Assembly: GCA_005779525.1 (NCBI GenBank)
Contig: SXIZ01000119.1
Location: forward strand, 1-7,228
DNA length: 7,228 bases
Reading direction: 5' to 3'
Origin: Methylococcaceae bacterium
Lineage (GTDB): Bacteria > Pseudomonadota > Gammaproteobacteria > Methylococcales > Methylomonadaceae
Position 1 is the stretch's first letter; every line of letters starts with the position of its first letter. Positions 1-5,903 of this stretch are shown here, piece after piece. Below the pieces are notes generated by a model that saw only the letters and a program-made list of their open reading frames with translations, was not told the origin of the DNA and searched no databases. The position numbers were made by a program, and so were the translations under genes.

Positions 1-1
1 A

Positions 2-406
2 TTTGTGGAAATTGACGATCAGGGGCAGCGCCAAGTCGACACCTTAATCCTAGAACGAGGCCCCAAGCACTTTCATAGACTGCAAACATTACCACCCGCT
101 GCGCAAGCTAACGTATGTGCGGCCAATCCCGGTTGGTTAACCAGTGCCATGCAACAACAAAAGCAAACTCAGCTCAATACAGGTTTAGCGGCTACAGGTG
201 CGGGATGGGACGCAGTATTGAATGCTGCGCTGCATATGGAACTGCGCCACTTACAACATTCTTCTGCGAATAATCCCTATTGGGTACTGCAGACCGATCC
301 TGGCGTCTTACCGAGTCATGGCTTTATCAATCAGCAGCATTTATGGTGCTTTATCGACCAAGCATTGCTAGGCACCCAAAATACAGAGCTACGCGCTAAG
401 CAGTAA
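2..406 (+). CDS. C-terminal part of an unrecognised protein (5' end outside window)
   Basis: An open frame enters from the left edge and stops at TAA 404-406, giving 134 residues of C-terminal sequence. A GTG at position 5 could be read as a start, but it has no ribosome binding site and the frame is open to the window edge, so I treat the gene as truncated by the window. The visible part has no signal peptide or membrane segment. It is rich in Gln, Leu and His and looks like a soluble mixed alpha/beta fold, with aromatic pieces such as NPGWLTSAM, NNPYWVLQTDPG and HLWCFIDQALLG. I do not recognise the family and assign no function. That it is a real gene is supported by a sensible amino acid composition and codon use like that of the genes downstream. 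No T-tailed hairpin directly follows the stop codon. Confidence 0.6.
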   Translation, partial: FVEIDDQGQRQVDTLILERGPKHFHRLQTLPPAAQANVCAANPGWLTSAMQQQKQTQLNTGLAATGAGWDAVLNAALHMELRHLQHSSANNPYWVLQTDPGVLPSHGFINQQHLWCFIDQALLGTQNTELRAKQ

Positions 407-936
407 ATGAGTGCAACTCGAGAATAATGGCCACAAAAACTGAAGGTCTCTAGTACAGTACTTTTATAGGCAGAAAAGTGTGAAGCCCAACCAATAATTG
501 ATTTGCCATGCGAGCGAATATTTAGCTCCCGCCATTCTGCGTCCGCCTCACCTACTCCGTTAAGGCTTCCACCATGACGCTACGGCGTTTCGGGAAGCAA
601 TTTTGGCTTCGTTTTCTAACGTAAACATCTGCAAATTGCCCCTAAGCCTACAAGAGACTATCATCCCATCCAGGGCTGAAAACAATAGCGTTACTGCAAA
701 AAAGGGAATATGACATAACAAAATTTGCGGGCTTTTAGTGCTAATTCAGCGGCCCTCCCAATTCATAAAAAAATATATCTTAGAATCATAGCATTATAAA
801 CCATACAATAATGGCATATCTTGTGCTTTAGACTGTTAAAGTACTTGCCTAAACCGCATCACCAGTAAATTCTGCGTTGTTGATCGCCAACTACAACGCG
901 AACTGACTACATCAATTACGGAAAATATTTTTCATT
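407..936. other. 530-base intergenic region without a convincing gene
   Basis: No supported coding sequence was found on either strand. The part from about 480 to 620 is more GC-rich and differs in texture from the AT-rich part (about 700-840) next to the kelch gene. It holds a nested stem-loop: outer arms GCTTCC 565-570 and GGAAGC 593-598, inner arms ACGC 577-580 and GCGT 585-588 with loop TACG, followed by an AATTTT run. The minus strand has a stop-free frame across about 405-570, but it has no plausible start, and it overlaps the upstream gene. The AT-rich part includes TACAAT at 804-809, which resembles a -10 box, but there is no good -35 partner, so I do not call a promoter. Confidence 0.5.
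874..899 (+). promoter_or_regulatory. Stem-loop in the leader of the kelch gene
   Basis: The 7-bp arms GCGTTGT (874-880) and ACAACGC (893-899) are perfectly complementary around a 12-base loop. The hairpin ends 37 bases before the ATG at 937. It could be a leader structure affecting mRNA stability or translation, or it could be chance. No T-run follows, so it is not a terminator. The gene's Shine-Dalgarno is poor: the nearest purine-rich stretch, ACGGAAAA near 918-925, lies farther than usual from the ATG. Confidence 0.25.
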
Positions 937-3555
937 ATGCAAACTTTTATCCTTAAGTTAATTGCTTTAATGTGTCTTTTCGGCAGCATACAACAGAGTT
1001 TTGCGGCGGCTGAATATGCGTTGGCATCGGGAGAACTTACTCTACCTCATGTCCGCATCTCAACAGCCAATGCTGAAGCGAGTTGCGTGGCGGCAAAATT
1101 ACAGGCGGATAATCCCGTTGCGCCCACAACTTTTAAAATTAGCCAATTGACTCCCATTCCGCAAGGTTTAACACTTACTTACAGTACCACCCAATTACTA
1201 GGCGATCTGCTAGTATTGATGGAGCAGGAGGGTAATTTTGATTTATTTAATGTGTTTAGTCAGAGCTTGAGTACCGTCGCGCCGCTACCTGCTCCCCGCT
1301 ATGAATTTGGTTTGGGTAGAATCAACGATAAACTTTATCTGGTCGGAGGTTGGGAGCATGAGGAAACTAAATCCATTAGCCACAAGATCTTGGTTTATGA
1401 TCTCGTAAGCAAAGCATGGTCGCAATTAGCGAACGAGCTACCAATAGGCATAGCACAACCCAAAATCGTAACGGTGAAGGACAAGCTTTATGTTATCGGT
1501 GGTTTAAATTGCGAGCAACAAACTAATAAAATCCAGGTTTTTGACCCACAGACTCAACAATGGTCACTTGCGGATGCGCAATTGCCTATAACCTTAGAGC
1601 ACTTTCAAGTCTATAGTTTGGGCGCGCAAATTTTGTTCGCCCAGTACCACGATAGCCTCGTTGGTTTAGATGCTAATAGCATACAACTGCGCACTTATGA
1701 TCCCATTAAAAATAGCTGGCAAACTCTGACCGAATTAGTGGATACCAGTCAACATAAAATCTTAGTCATCGGTGAGGATATTTATAACTATGCTTATGCC
1801 GATGGCGCATTTTCACGTTTCGATAAGACAACGCAACTTTGGACTAAACTCAATAGCGTACCAAACGAAATCAGAAATAATGCGTTTTATGCCTTGGCGA
1901 ATAAAAATGATCCGCAGCAGCTCTATTTTGTGACTTATGGCGCAGCTGTCTTCGGGCAAAAAAACAGCGTGGTGGTGCAACGTTACCATCTTGCAACTCA
2001 TCAGTGGCAAGCCGTTTTTCAACAACCTGAAGCGCCTGATTGTCCAGCGGACGCCGTGTATACCCCAGAATCGGCAGAATTACAGATTCCGCTAGTGACA
2101 CTACACTCGCCAACCCCGCCCTCAAAACGTTTTAATGTCAGCTTGCAATTCATGTCGAATTCTCAATTCAGGCTTAAACAATTAGATCCCAGCAGCAATT
2201 ACCAGCCTGCGAAAACAGAGACTTACTCCAACACTCAACTTACGGGATATGGTCGGAATTTATATTGGTTACGCAGTAATACCCTGTTACGCTTTAATGT
2301 CGATACTCAAGAATGGCAAAATGATGCTAACGACTTAGGTGCTGGCATTAATTATGATTCAGCAGTGGCGACTAATGATACGATCTATGGTTTTGGGCAA
2401 GTTTCCCCCTTCGGTTATCCAGCAGCTCGCTACACCCGATTTTCGCTAGTAGACGCCAAAGCTGAATTACTGGATTCCACTTTTGGCCTGCCAGGTGCAG
2501 CGAGCGCACTTTTAAACACTAAAATATTCTTATTAGGGGCTGCCAGCTACTCGAAACAGGGGGCTAAATTTTCGAGTGCAGTCAAAATTTACGACTTAAT
2601 CACTGGTCAAAGTTCAGACAGCGTTAGCCTGCCTAACTGCACTGGCAATGGCGCAGCAACAGTATTAAACAATGCTATCTACTATAGCGGTGGTGAAGGC
2701 ACCCTGGGTAGCGTGTGCGCCGATCAAAATTTTTCCACCAGCACTTTCGATCAATTCGTACGTTGGAATGCAGATGCCAAACAATGGGAGAAACTGGCAC
2801 CTACCCCAGAACCTATTTCTAGACACCAACTGATAGTTTGGCAACATGAATTGTATGTATTAAAGAATGGCGTTAAGTATCAAAACGATGGAAGCCCTCA
2901 AACGGTCAGCAAAGCTTGGATTTATAACCCAATACTAAACCAATGGCGTAATGCTAATTTACCCTTAGAGATTTTAGGTCCTAATGTACACTTTCAAGTG
3001 CTAGATGACACGCTGTATGCACTGCAATTAAAAGCCACAGCGAATTCGAGCTGGTATACGCCACAAGTTTTACGTTTTAACCCCATCACCCAGCAATGGG
3101 ATAATCTGACGCCTACCGCAGAAACGGCACCTGCCTCAGCCGCCATCCAGGCACAAGGCCATATTCAGGATATTGGCTGGTATGCTTGGCAAAAGAATAC
3201 CCCCATAGGCCTGCCTCAATCAGGTAAGCGGTTGGAAGCAGTACGCTTACAACTCACGGATTTGCCCAGCTGTAGCATTCGTTATCGAGTCAAAGTACAA
3301 AATCAAGGTTGGACCCGCTGGGTACAAAATGCGGCGGTTGCTGGAACAACTGGACAGGGTTTGGCGCTGGAGAATCTAGAAATCGCTATCAATCCCAGCG
3401 AATGTGAAGGCTTAAGTGTGAACTACCGGGTTGCTCTTAAAGGCTTGGGATGGCAAGCGTGGGTCAAAGATCTTTTTCATACCAACCTCTCCGCTGTCGA
3501 TATGCAAAACACCTTACCCATAGAGGCATTGGAAGTGGTTTTACAACAACCTTAA
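937..3555 (+). CDS. Secreted kelch-repeat protein with two duplicated propeller halves and C-terminal ChW-like repeats
   Basis: This is an 872-residue protein with a typical Sec signal peptide: a Lys near the N-terminus, a hydrophobic core at residues 4-17 and likely cleavage after SFA (residue 23). The body is kelch-like beta-propeller. Blades show hydrophobic-Gly-Gly strands (LYLVGG 133-138, LYVIGG 184-189, IYYSGG 581-586) and repeated aromatic-D/N-x5-W ends (VYDLVSKAW 153-161, VFDPQTQQW 201-209, TYDPIKNSW 253-261, RFNVDTQEW 452-460, IYNPILNQW 662-670, RFNPITQQW 713-721). I count 11-12 blades, enough for two propellers. Each half opens with a similar beta segment (about residues 26-75 and 374-418), so the protein looks internally duplicated. 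Residues about 738-870 carry three ChW-like repeats with GWxxW at 747-751, 791-795 and 838-842. The second repeat has the GTTGQ motif that follows in this family. Kelch propellers usually bind proteins or glycans, and ChW repeats are thought to act in surface or substrate binding, so an extracytoplasmic binding role is inferred. No catalytic motif or membrane anchor is visible. The start is fixed by the signal peptide rather than by its weak ribosome site. Confidence 0.88.
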   Translation: MQTFILKLIALMCLFGSIQQSFAAAEYALASGELTLPHVRISTANAEASCVAAKLQADNPVAPTTFKISQLTPIPQGLTLTYSTTQLLGDLLVLMEQEGNFDLFNVFSQSLSTVAPLPAPRYEFGLGRINDKLYLVGGWEHEETKSISHKILVYDLVSKAWSQLANELPIGIAQPKIVTVKDKLYVIGGLNCEQQTNKIQVFDPQTQQWSLADAQLPITLEHFQVYSLGAQILFAQYHDSLVGLDANSIQLRTYDPIKNSWQTLTELVDTSQHKILVIGEDIYNYAYADGAFSRFDKTTQLWTKLNSVPNEIRNNAFYALANKNDPQQLYFVTYGAAVFGQKNSVVVQRYHLATHQWQAVFQQPEAPDCPADAVYTPESAELQIPLVTLHSPTPPSKRFNVSLQFMSNSQFRLKQLDPSSNYQPAKTETYSNTQLTGYGRNLYWLRSNTLLRFNVDTQEWQNDANDLGAGINYDSAVATNDTIYGFGQVSPFGYPAARYTRFSLVDAKAELLDSTFGLPGAASALLNTKIFLLGAASYSKQGAKFSSAVKIYDLITGQSSDSVSLPNCTGNGAATVLNNAIYYSGGEGTLGSVCADQNFSTSTFDQFVRWNADAKQWEKLAPTPEPISRHQLIVWQHELYVLKNGVKYQNDGSPQTVSKAWIYNPILNQWRNANLPLEILGPNVHFQVLDDTLYALQLKATANSSWYTPQVLRFNPITQQWDNLTPTAETAPASAAIQAQGHIQDIGWYAWQKNTPIGLPQSGKRLEAVRLQLTDLPSCSIRYRVKVQNQGWTRWVQNAAVAGTTGQGLALENLEIAINPSECEGLSVNYRVALKGLGWQAWVKDLFHTNLSAVDMQNTLPIEALEVVLQQP

Positions 3556-3561
3556 TGACTG

Positions 3562-3585
3562 ACGTTACGCAGTAACGTGTTTTAA
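3562..3585 (+). terminator. Probable rho-independent terminator of the kelch gene
   Basis: Perfect 7-bp arms ACGTTAC (3562-3568) and GTAACGT (3572-3578) flank a three-base loop and are followed by GTTTTAAT. The hairpin begins six bases after the kelch stop codon. The stem is only moderately GC-rich and the T-run is short, so termination may be partial. Confidence 0.5.
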
Positions 3586-3611
3586 TCCCGTTTACCGCGT
3601 CGAGCACCGCA

Positions 3612-3722
3612 GTATTTATCGGGTTGAGCCCAACAGGGTGCGGCATGGATGCCGCAAGGTGGCAAAGTACCCACAGGGCATAAAGGGCAGGACGCCCCTT
3701 TTTGCCACCCCCCGATAAATAC
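3612..3722. repeat. Perfect 12-bp inverted repeat enclosing two hairpins (branched structure)
   Basis: The outer arms GTATTTATCGGG (3612-3623) and CCCGATAAATAC (3711-3722) are exact reverse complements 87 bases apart. Two further perfect stems nest between them: GCGGCAT (3640-3646) with ATGCCGC (3649-3655), and GGTGGCAAA (3658-3666) with TTTGCCACC (3701-3709). The second has a small GGGC/GCCC hairpin (3685-3688 with 3694-3697) in its loop. Together these can fold as a three-way junction on either strand. Such terminal-inverted-repeat architecture fits a small non-autonomous mobile element or a structured RNA, but no transposase or flanking duplication supports a choice. Confidence 0.6.
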
Positions 3723-3805
3723 GAGGAGCGCAAGAAATCAGCGATAACCGGGCCGCCTAATGAATCATGCCATCCAGGCATTCGCACTTCGTGTGCTAAC
3801 GCATC

Positions 3806-3828
3806 CAAATCTGTTCCTGACAGATTTG
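3806..3828. repeat. 9-bp perfect stem-loop
   Basis: CAAATCTGT (3806-3814) pairs exactly with ACAGATTTG (3820-3828) across a five-base loop. It lies within the larger repeat-like segment. The sequence after it is moderately T-rich but has no clean T-run, so I do not call it a terminator. Confidence 0.45.
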
Positions 3829-3834
3829 TCTTTG

Positions 3835-3940
3835 AGTACTTTCTTTTCGACTGCATGGATGCCACCACTAAAGGATGGTCTATGGACAGAGGTTGAGCAA
3901 CGCCGGGAGCAGTTGCCGAGGCGGAGCAAAAGAAAGTACT
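3835..3940. repeat. 13-bp perfect inverted repeat pair
   Basis: AGTACTTTCTTTT (3835-3847) and AAAAGAAAGTACT (3928-3940) are exact reverse complements separated by 80 bases. The arms could be the ends of a second small structured unit next to the 3612-3722 unit. The interval holds one copy of the GCATGGATGC palindrome that is also found in the first unit. Confidence 0.55.
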
Positions 3941-3990
3941 TCGCCGTCGGGTGCGAGAACCCGATTAGACAAACCTCGCGATAGCGACTC

Positions 3991-4277
3991 AGCATGATTA
4001 TTTCTATGCTTAAGAAACGACCTGCGTAATATAAGTTAATGATTTAGATTTTAGGTTGCTTAATGCTGCTGCAAATCAGCAGATTGGGTGAGTCCTAAAG
4101 TCTGAAAGCTTGAATGGCAATTGTCAATCGTACGCCCTGAATGTTCTACAGCATAACTCAAAAACTTATACCCTAAACAGCTTTACAGCTAAGACATACA
4201 AGCCCTGAGCTATATTTCCCCTAGCTCTATCTTATGTTTCAGGTTAAACTAATTTTATCTAACACATTGTTGAAAAT
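3991..4277. other. AT-rich upstream region of the helix-hairpin-helix gene
   Basis: No gene is visible. Two small stem-loops are present: CTGCTG/CAGCAG (4066-4071 with 4077-4082) and GAGCTA/TAGCTC (4207-4212 with 4222-4227). The second lies about 60 bases before the chosen start codon. I could not identify a convincing -35/-10 pair. The promoter of the downstream gene should nevertheless lie here, given the distance from the previous gene. Confidence 0.4.
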
Positions 4278-4282
4278 AGGAG
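4278..4282 (+). promoter_or_regulatory. Ribosome binding site that fixes the start at 4288
   Basis: AGGAG (4278-4282) sits five bases before the ATG at 4288. The alternative in-frame ATG at 4234 is preceded by CTAGCTCTATCTT, which has no Shine-Dalgarno. The downstream start is therefore preferred. Confidence 0.75.
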
Positions 4283-4287
4283 TTTTC

Positions 4288-5010
4288 ATGTACGCATTAC
4301 CATCCGAATTAACCCCGCATGTTGTTCCAGGACTTAGTTTAAAAGGAGACTGTGGTTATCAAATTCAGGATCAAACCATCACTATTACTATTGCCGAAAT
4401 CGCCAACCAACGTGATGTCAGTAATATCAGCGGTACTTTAGCCATCGAACTTTGGGCGTTAACAGCGCCATACAACGGAGGAGATTTTCAAGGGATCGCT
4501 TTAGCGGGCACCGAAATGGGTACCTTATTCGGACAACATTTTCTTGCGAATAATTGTTATACCCTTAACTTTACTGCACCTCAAGCGGGCACGTGGTATT
4601 TAACACTCATGTTACGCGAATGGAGCACAACGGGGTTTGTTACGCAGGATTATATTAACTTTAACACGCCCTATATAGTCGAGCCGGAAGCCAGTGTCCG
4701 CTATAGCGAGCAAGATAATGTGATCAACGTCGATTTTACCGAAAGCAAACAGCATCGCGCTGTAGGCAATAAACCCAGCAACAAGCCAGCCAAAAAATCT
4801 AAAACTGAACCAACTGAGACAGCTAGCGCCAAAGTCATTTCAGTCAATCACGCTGAGGTGAATGAAATTGCGGCCGTCAAAGGTATATCAGAAAAATTAG
4901 CGCACAATATCGTCGCCACCCGTCCATTTGAATCCTTCGATGCCTTACTGAAAGTCAAAGGCATGGGAGTTAAATTATTAGAAAAAATTCGGGAATTTAT
5001 CTCGTTGTAA
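4288..5010 (+). CDS. Beta-rich domain protein with C-terminal ComEA-like helix-hairpin-helix
   Basis: This is a 240-residue protein starting at the ATG preceded by AGGAG; an upstream ATG at 4234 would add 18 residues but lacks a ribosome site. Residues 8-135 look like a beta-sandwich of alternating strands and turns (IELWALTAPYNGG 53-65, GTWYLTLMLREW 101-112, DYINF 121-125). I have a loose memory of similar segments in bacterial secreted proteins but cannot name a family. Residues about 155-182 form a Lys/Pro/Ser/Thr-rich linker. Residues 183-240 match the paired helix-hairpin-helix unit of ComEA-type proteins: VNHAEVNEIAAVKGIS, then RPFESFDALLKVKGMG, with hairpin glycines in KGIS (198-201) and KGMG (224-227), and a final LLEKIREFI helix. 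Such units bind DNA backbone without sequence specificity, or mediate protein contacts. No signal peptide or membrane segment is seen with the chosen start, so a cytoplasmic location is inferred, although the longer start would give a mildly hydrophobic N-terminus. Function is unknown; DNA binding is a hypothesis. Confidence 0.8.
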   Translation: MYALPSELTPHVVPGLSLKGDCGYQIQDQTITITIAEIANQRDVSNISGTLAIELWALTAPYNGGDFQGIALAGTEMGTLFGQHFLANNCYTLNFTAPQAGTWYLTLMLREWSTTGFVTQDYINFNTPYIVEPEASVRYSEQDNVINVDFTESKQHRAVGNKPSNKPAKKSKTEPTETASAKVISVNHAEVNEIAAVKGISEKLAHNIVATRPFESFDALLKVKGMGVKLLEKIREFISL

Positions 5011-5019
5011 TTTCCTATA

Positions 5020-5057
5020 ATGGCAGTAACTGTTTACTTTTTGACAGTTACTGCCAT
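5020..5057. terminator. 14-bp perfect stem-loop after the helix-hairpin-helix gene
   Basis: ATGGCAGTAACTGT (5020-5033) and ACAGTTACTGCCAT (5044-5057) pair perfectly around a ten-base T-rich loop, starting nine bases after the stop codon. It lies between this gene and the oppositely oriented carbonic anhydrase remnant, where a shared terminator for convergent genes would be expected. Neither strand shows a T-run directly after the stem, so it is not a textbook intrinsic terminator. It may act as an mRNA 3' stabiliser or a factor-assisted stop. Confidence 0.5.
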
Positions 5058-5296
5058 GACAAATCCGTCAACTACGCAGATAAAGTTTCTAGCTAGCCTA
5101 CTTAAAGTTGAACATCCCATGTTGTAATGTCGCCTGAAGTAATTGTCTCAAGAGCAACTTTCATAGCGACCCAAGAGTACCTGCATACGCCTTGTATCAG
5201 TCAGATTGGACTAATCTTCACCGAGGCACCTAAGACAACCTTAAACAGGGATATTACTCCCACCACCCCAAGAGCAAGTAAGAGCACTTGCCTTGC
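5058..5296. other. Intergenic, no gene recognised
   Basis: I see no supported gene here. A plus-strand open frame (5127-5372) runs antisense into the carbonic anhydrase remnant and is not credible. A short minus-strand frame encodes a hydrophobic peptide of about 28 residues (LALGVVGVISLF region) downstream of the remnant, with no ribosome site, and is probably chance. A 6-bp stem-loop, GCAAGT/ACTTGC (5274-5279 with 5286-5291), lies just past the remnant's stop codon and could be what is left of its terminator. Confidence 0.4.
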
Positions 5297-5682
5297 TTAC
5301 AAAGCATTACGCAGGATATTTCTGGCGTTTTCAGCTTGGACGGGGCGATTATTTTTGACTAATACTGACTGAAAACTAGCCAATTGGTCCGTCGCAGCTG
5401 AGAGGGTACCCTGCAATACCAACCATTTGACACCTTCGGTACAAGGGGGTGTAGTCAGTGAGCCACTGTAACGATATTCTAGCTTTTGGCTGGGTAAAAA
5501 TTGGTTAGCATCTATGGTTACGCCGCTGACGGTGGTTTGCGGGGTTTGTGTTTTGGGAATGGCATTGACGATTGCGCTCAGTTGCGAATTCGCAGCGCCA
5601 CTTTTAAGAAAACCCCCACAACAGCTAAAGCACCGTCGTTACTAATATGTACGAAATTGATTTCCATAGGAAACGTAGCCAT
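5297..5682 (-). pseudogene. Alpha-type carbonic anhydrase remnant: N-terminal half lost and frameshifted
   Basis: Read on the minus strand, two adjacent frames join into about 128 residues that match the C-terminal half of alpha-carbonic anhydrases, the zinc enzymes that hydrate CO2 to bicarbonate. The first frame gives PMEINFVHIS and GALAVVGVFLK, the segment with the third zinc histidine (FVH). It then hits a TGA. Shifting one base at the T-run 5602-5605 (AAAA on the coding strand) restores a frame running SGAANSQL, LEYRYSGSLTTPPCTEGVKW (with the substrate-binding Thr of SLTT and the conserved Cys of secreted bacterial forms) and NNRPVQAENARNIL, to TAA at 5299-5297. A single-base loss in the A-run explains the shift. 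The N-terminal half, including the HxH zinc pair, the SEH segment and the signal peptide, is absent: the sequence above about 5682 shows no match, and the MCP gene starts at 5904 on the other strand. It cannot be an active enzyme even if the frameshift is a sequencing error. The gene once pointed convergently at the helix-hairpin-helix gene. Confidence 0.88.
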
Positions 5683-5903
5683 AGATTTTAAGTTTGTCGA
5701 GAACCGTAGCAAGTTAATTGTTCATTTTAAGCAGAACATATCTACCATACTAACTCAGTTTTTAGGCTACCCTCCCCCTGCACTTATCGAATTTTACTGC
5801 AATCTCTGTTACCCTTCTTCCAATTCAAACATAATCAACTACACTTAGTGGATTGCAACTACACCTTTAACAGTCGCGAACCCTCTATTGAGTTAGGTCA
5901 AAA
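5683..5903. other. Upstream region of the chemoreceptor gene
   Basis: No gene is seen in these 221 bases. They lie between the broken end of the carbonic anhydrase remnant and the MCP start, and must hold the MCP promoter, but I found no persuasive sigma-70 or sigma-28 boxes. A weak ribosome site, TTAGG (5893-5897), lies six bases before the ATG at 5904. A plus-strand open frame running to 5848 is antisense to the remnant and is rejected. Confidence 0.4.

Larger units (their letters stand above)
3590..3990. repeat. Composite inverted-repeat-rich intergenic element (likely interspersed genomic repeat)
   Basis: About 400 bases between the kelch and helix-hairpin-helix genes contain many inverted repeats and no convincing gene. 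Open frames on both strands overlap one another, lack ribosome sites, and one runs into the 3' end of the kelch gene on the opposite strand. The palindromic core GCATGGATGC occurs twice (3643-3652 and 3853-3862). The segment is more GC-rich than the DNA after 4000. Smaller hairpins include TCGGGT/ACCCGA (3947-3952 with 3959-3964) and GCAAC/GTTGC (3897-3901 with 3912-3916). Similar-looking spurious proteins are familiar to me from repeat-rich proteobacterial genomes, which suggests a dispersed non-coding repeat. That is recollection, not something I could check here. The exact ends are not defined, and no target-site duplication was found. Confidence 0.55.

Noticed and set aside
1813..2847. Minus-strand open frames inside the kelch gene
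   Set aside because: They are shadows of the strongly supported plus-strand coding sequence and have no domains or start signals.
3464..3868. Minus-strand open frame of 134 codons overlapping the 3' end of the kelch gene
   Set aside because: It lies antisense to the kelch coding end and covers the inverted-repeat element. It has no ribosome site or recognisable domain, and its translation looks like repeat-derived sequence.
3702..3995. Several overlapping short open frames on both strands in the repeat segment
   Set aside because: They overlap one another on both strands, lack ribosome sites, and are composed of inverted-repeat DNA. They are better explained as chance frames in a non-coding repeat.
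4234..4287. Upstream ATG giving an 18-residue N-terminal extension of the helix-hairpin-helix protein, possibly signal-like
   Set aside because: There is no Shine-Dalgarno before 4234, whereas AGGAG is well placed before the ATG at 4288. The extension is only mildly hydrophobic and has no clear cleavage site.
5127..5372. Plus-strand open frame of 81 codons
   Set aside because: Its 3' part is antisense to the recognisable carbonic anhydrase remnant, it has no ribosome site, and its composition is not protein-like.
5501..5848. Plus-strand open frame of 115 codons
   Set aside because: It is antisense to the carbonic anhydrase remnant, whose minus-strand reading matches a known family; the plus frame has no recognisable feature.
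5683..5880. Possible remains of the N-terminal half of the carbonic anhydrase, including an LLRF piece just above 5682 on the minus strand
   Set aside because: The match is four residues long, the spacing to the PME motif is too short, the HFH zinc motif is missing, and a stop codon lies just upstream.
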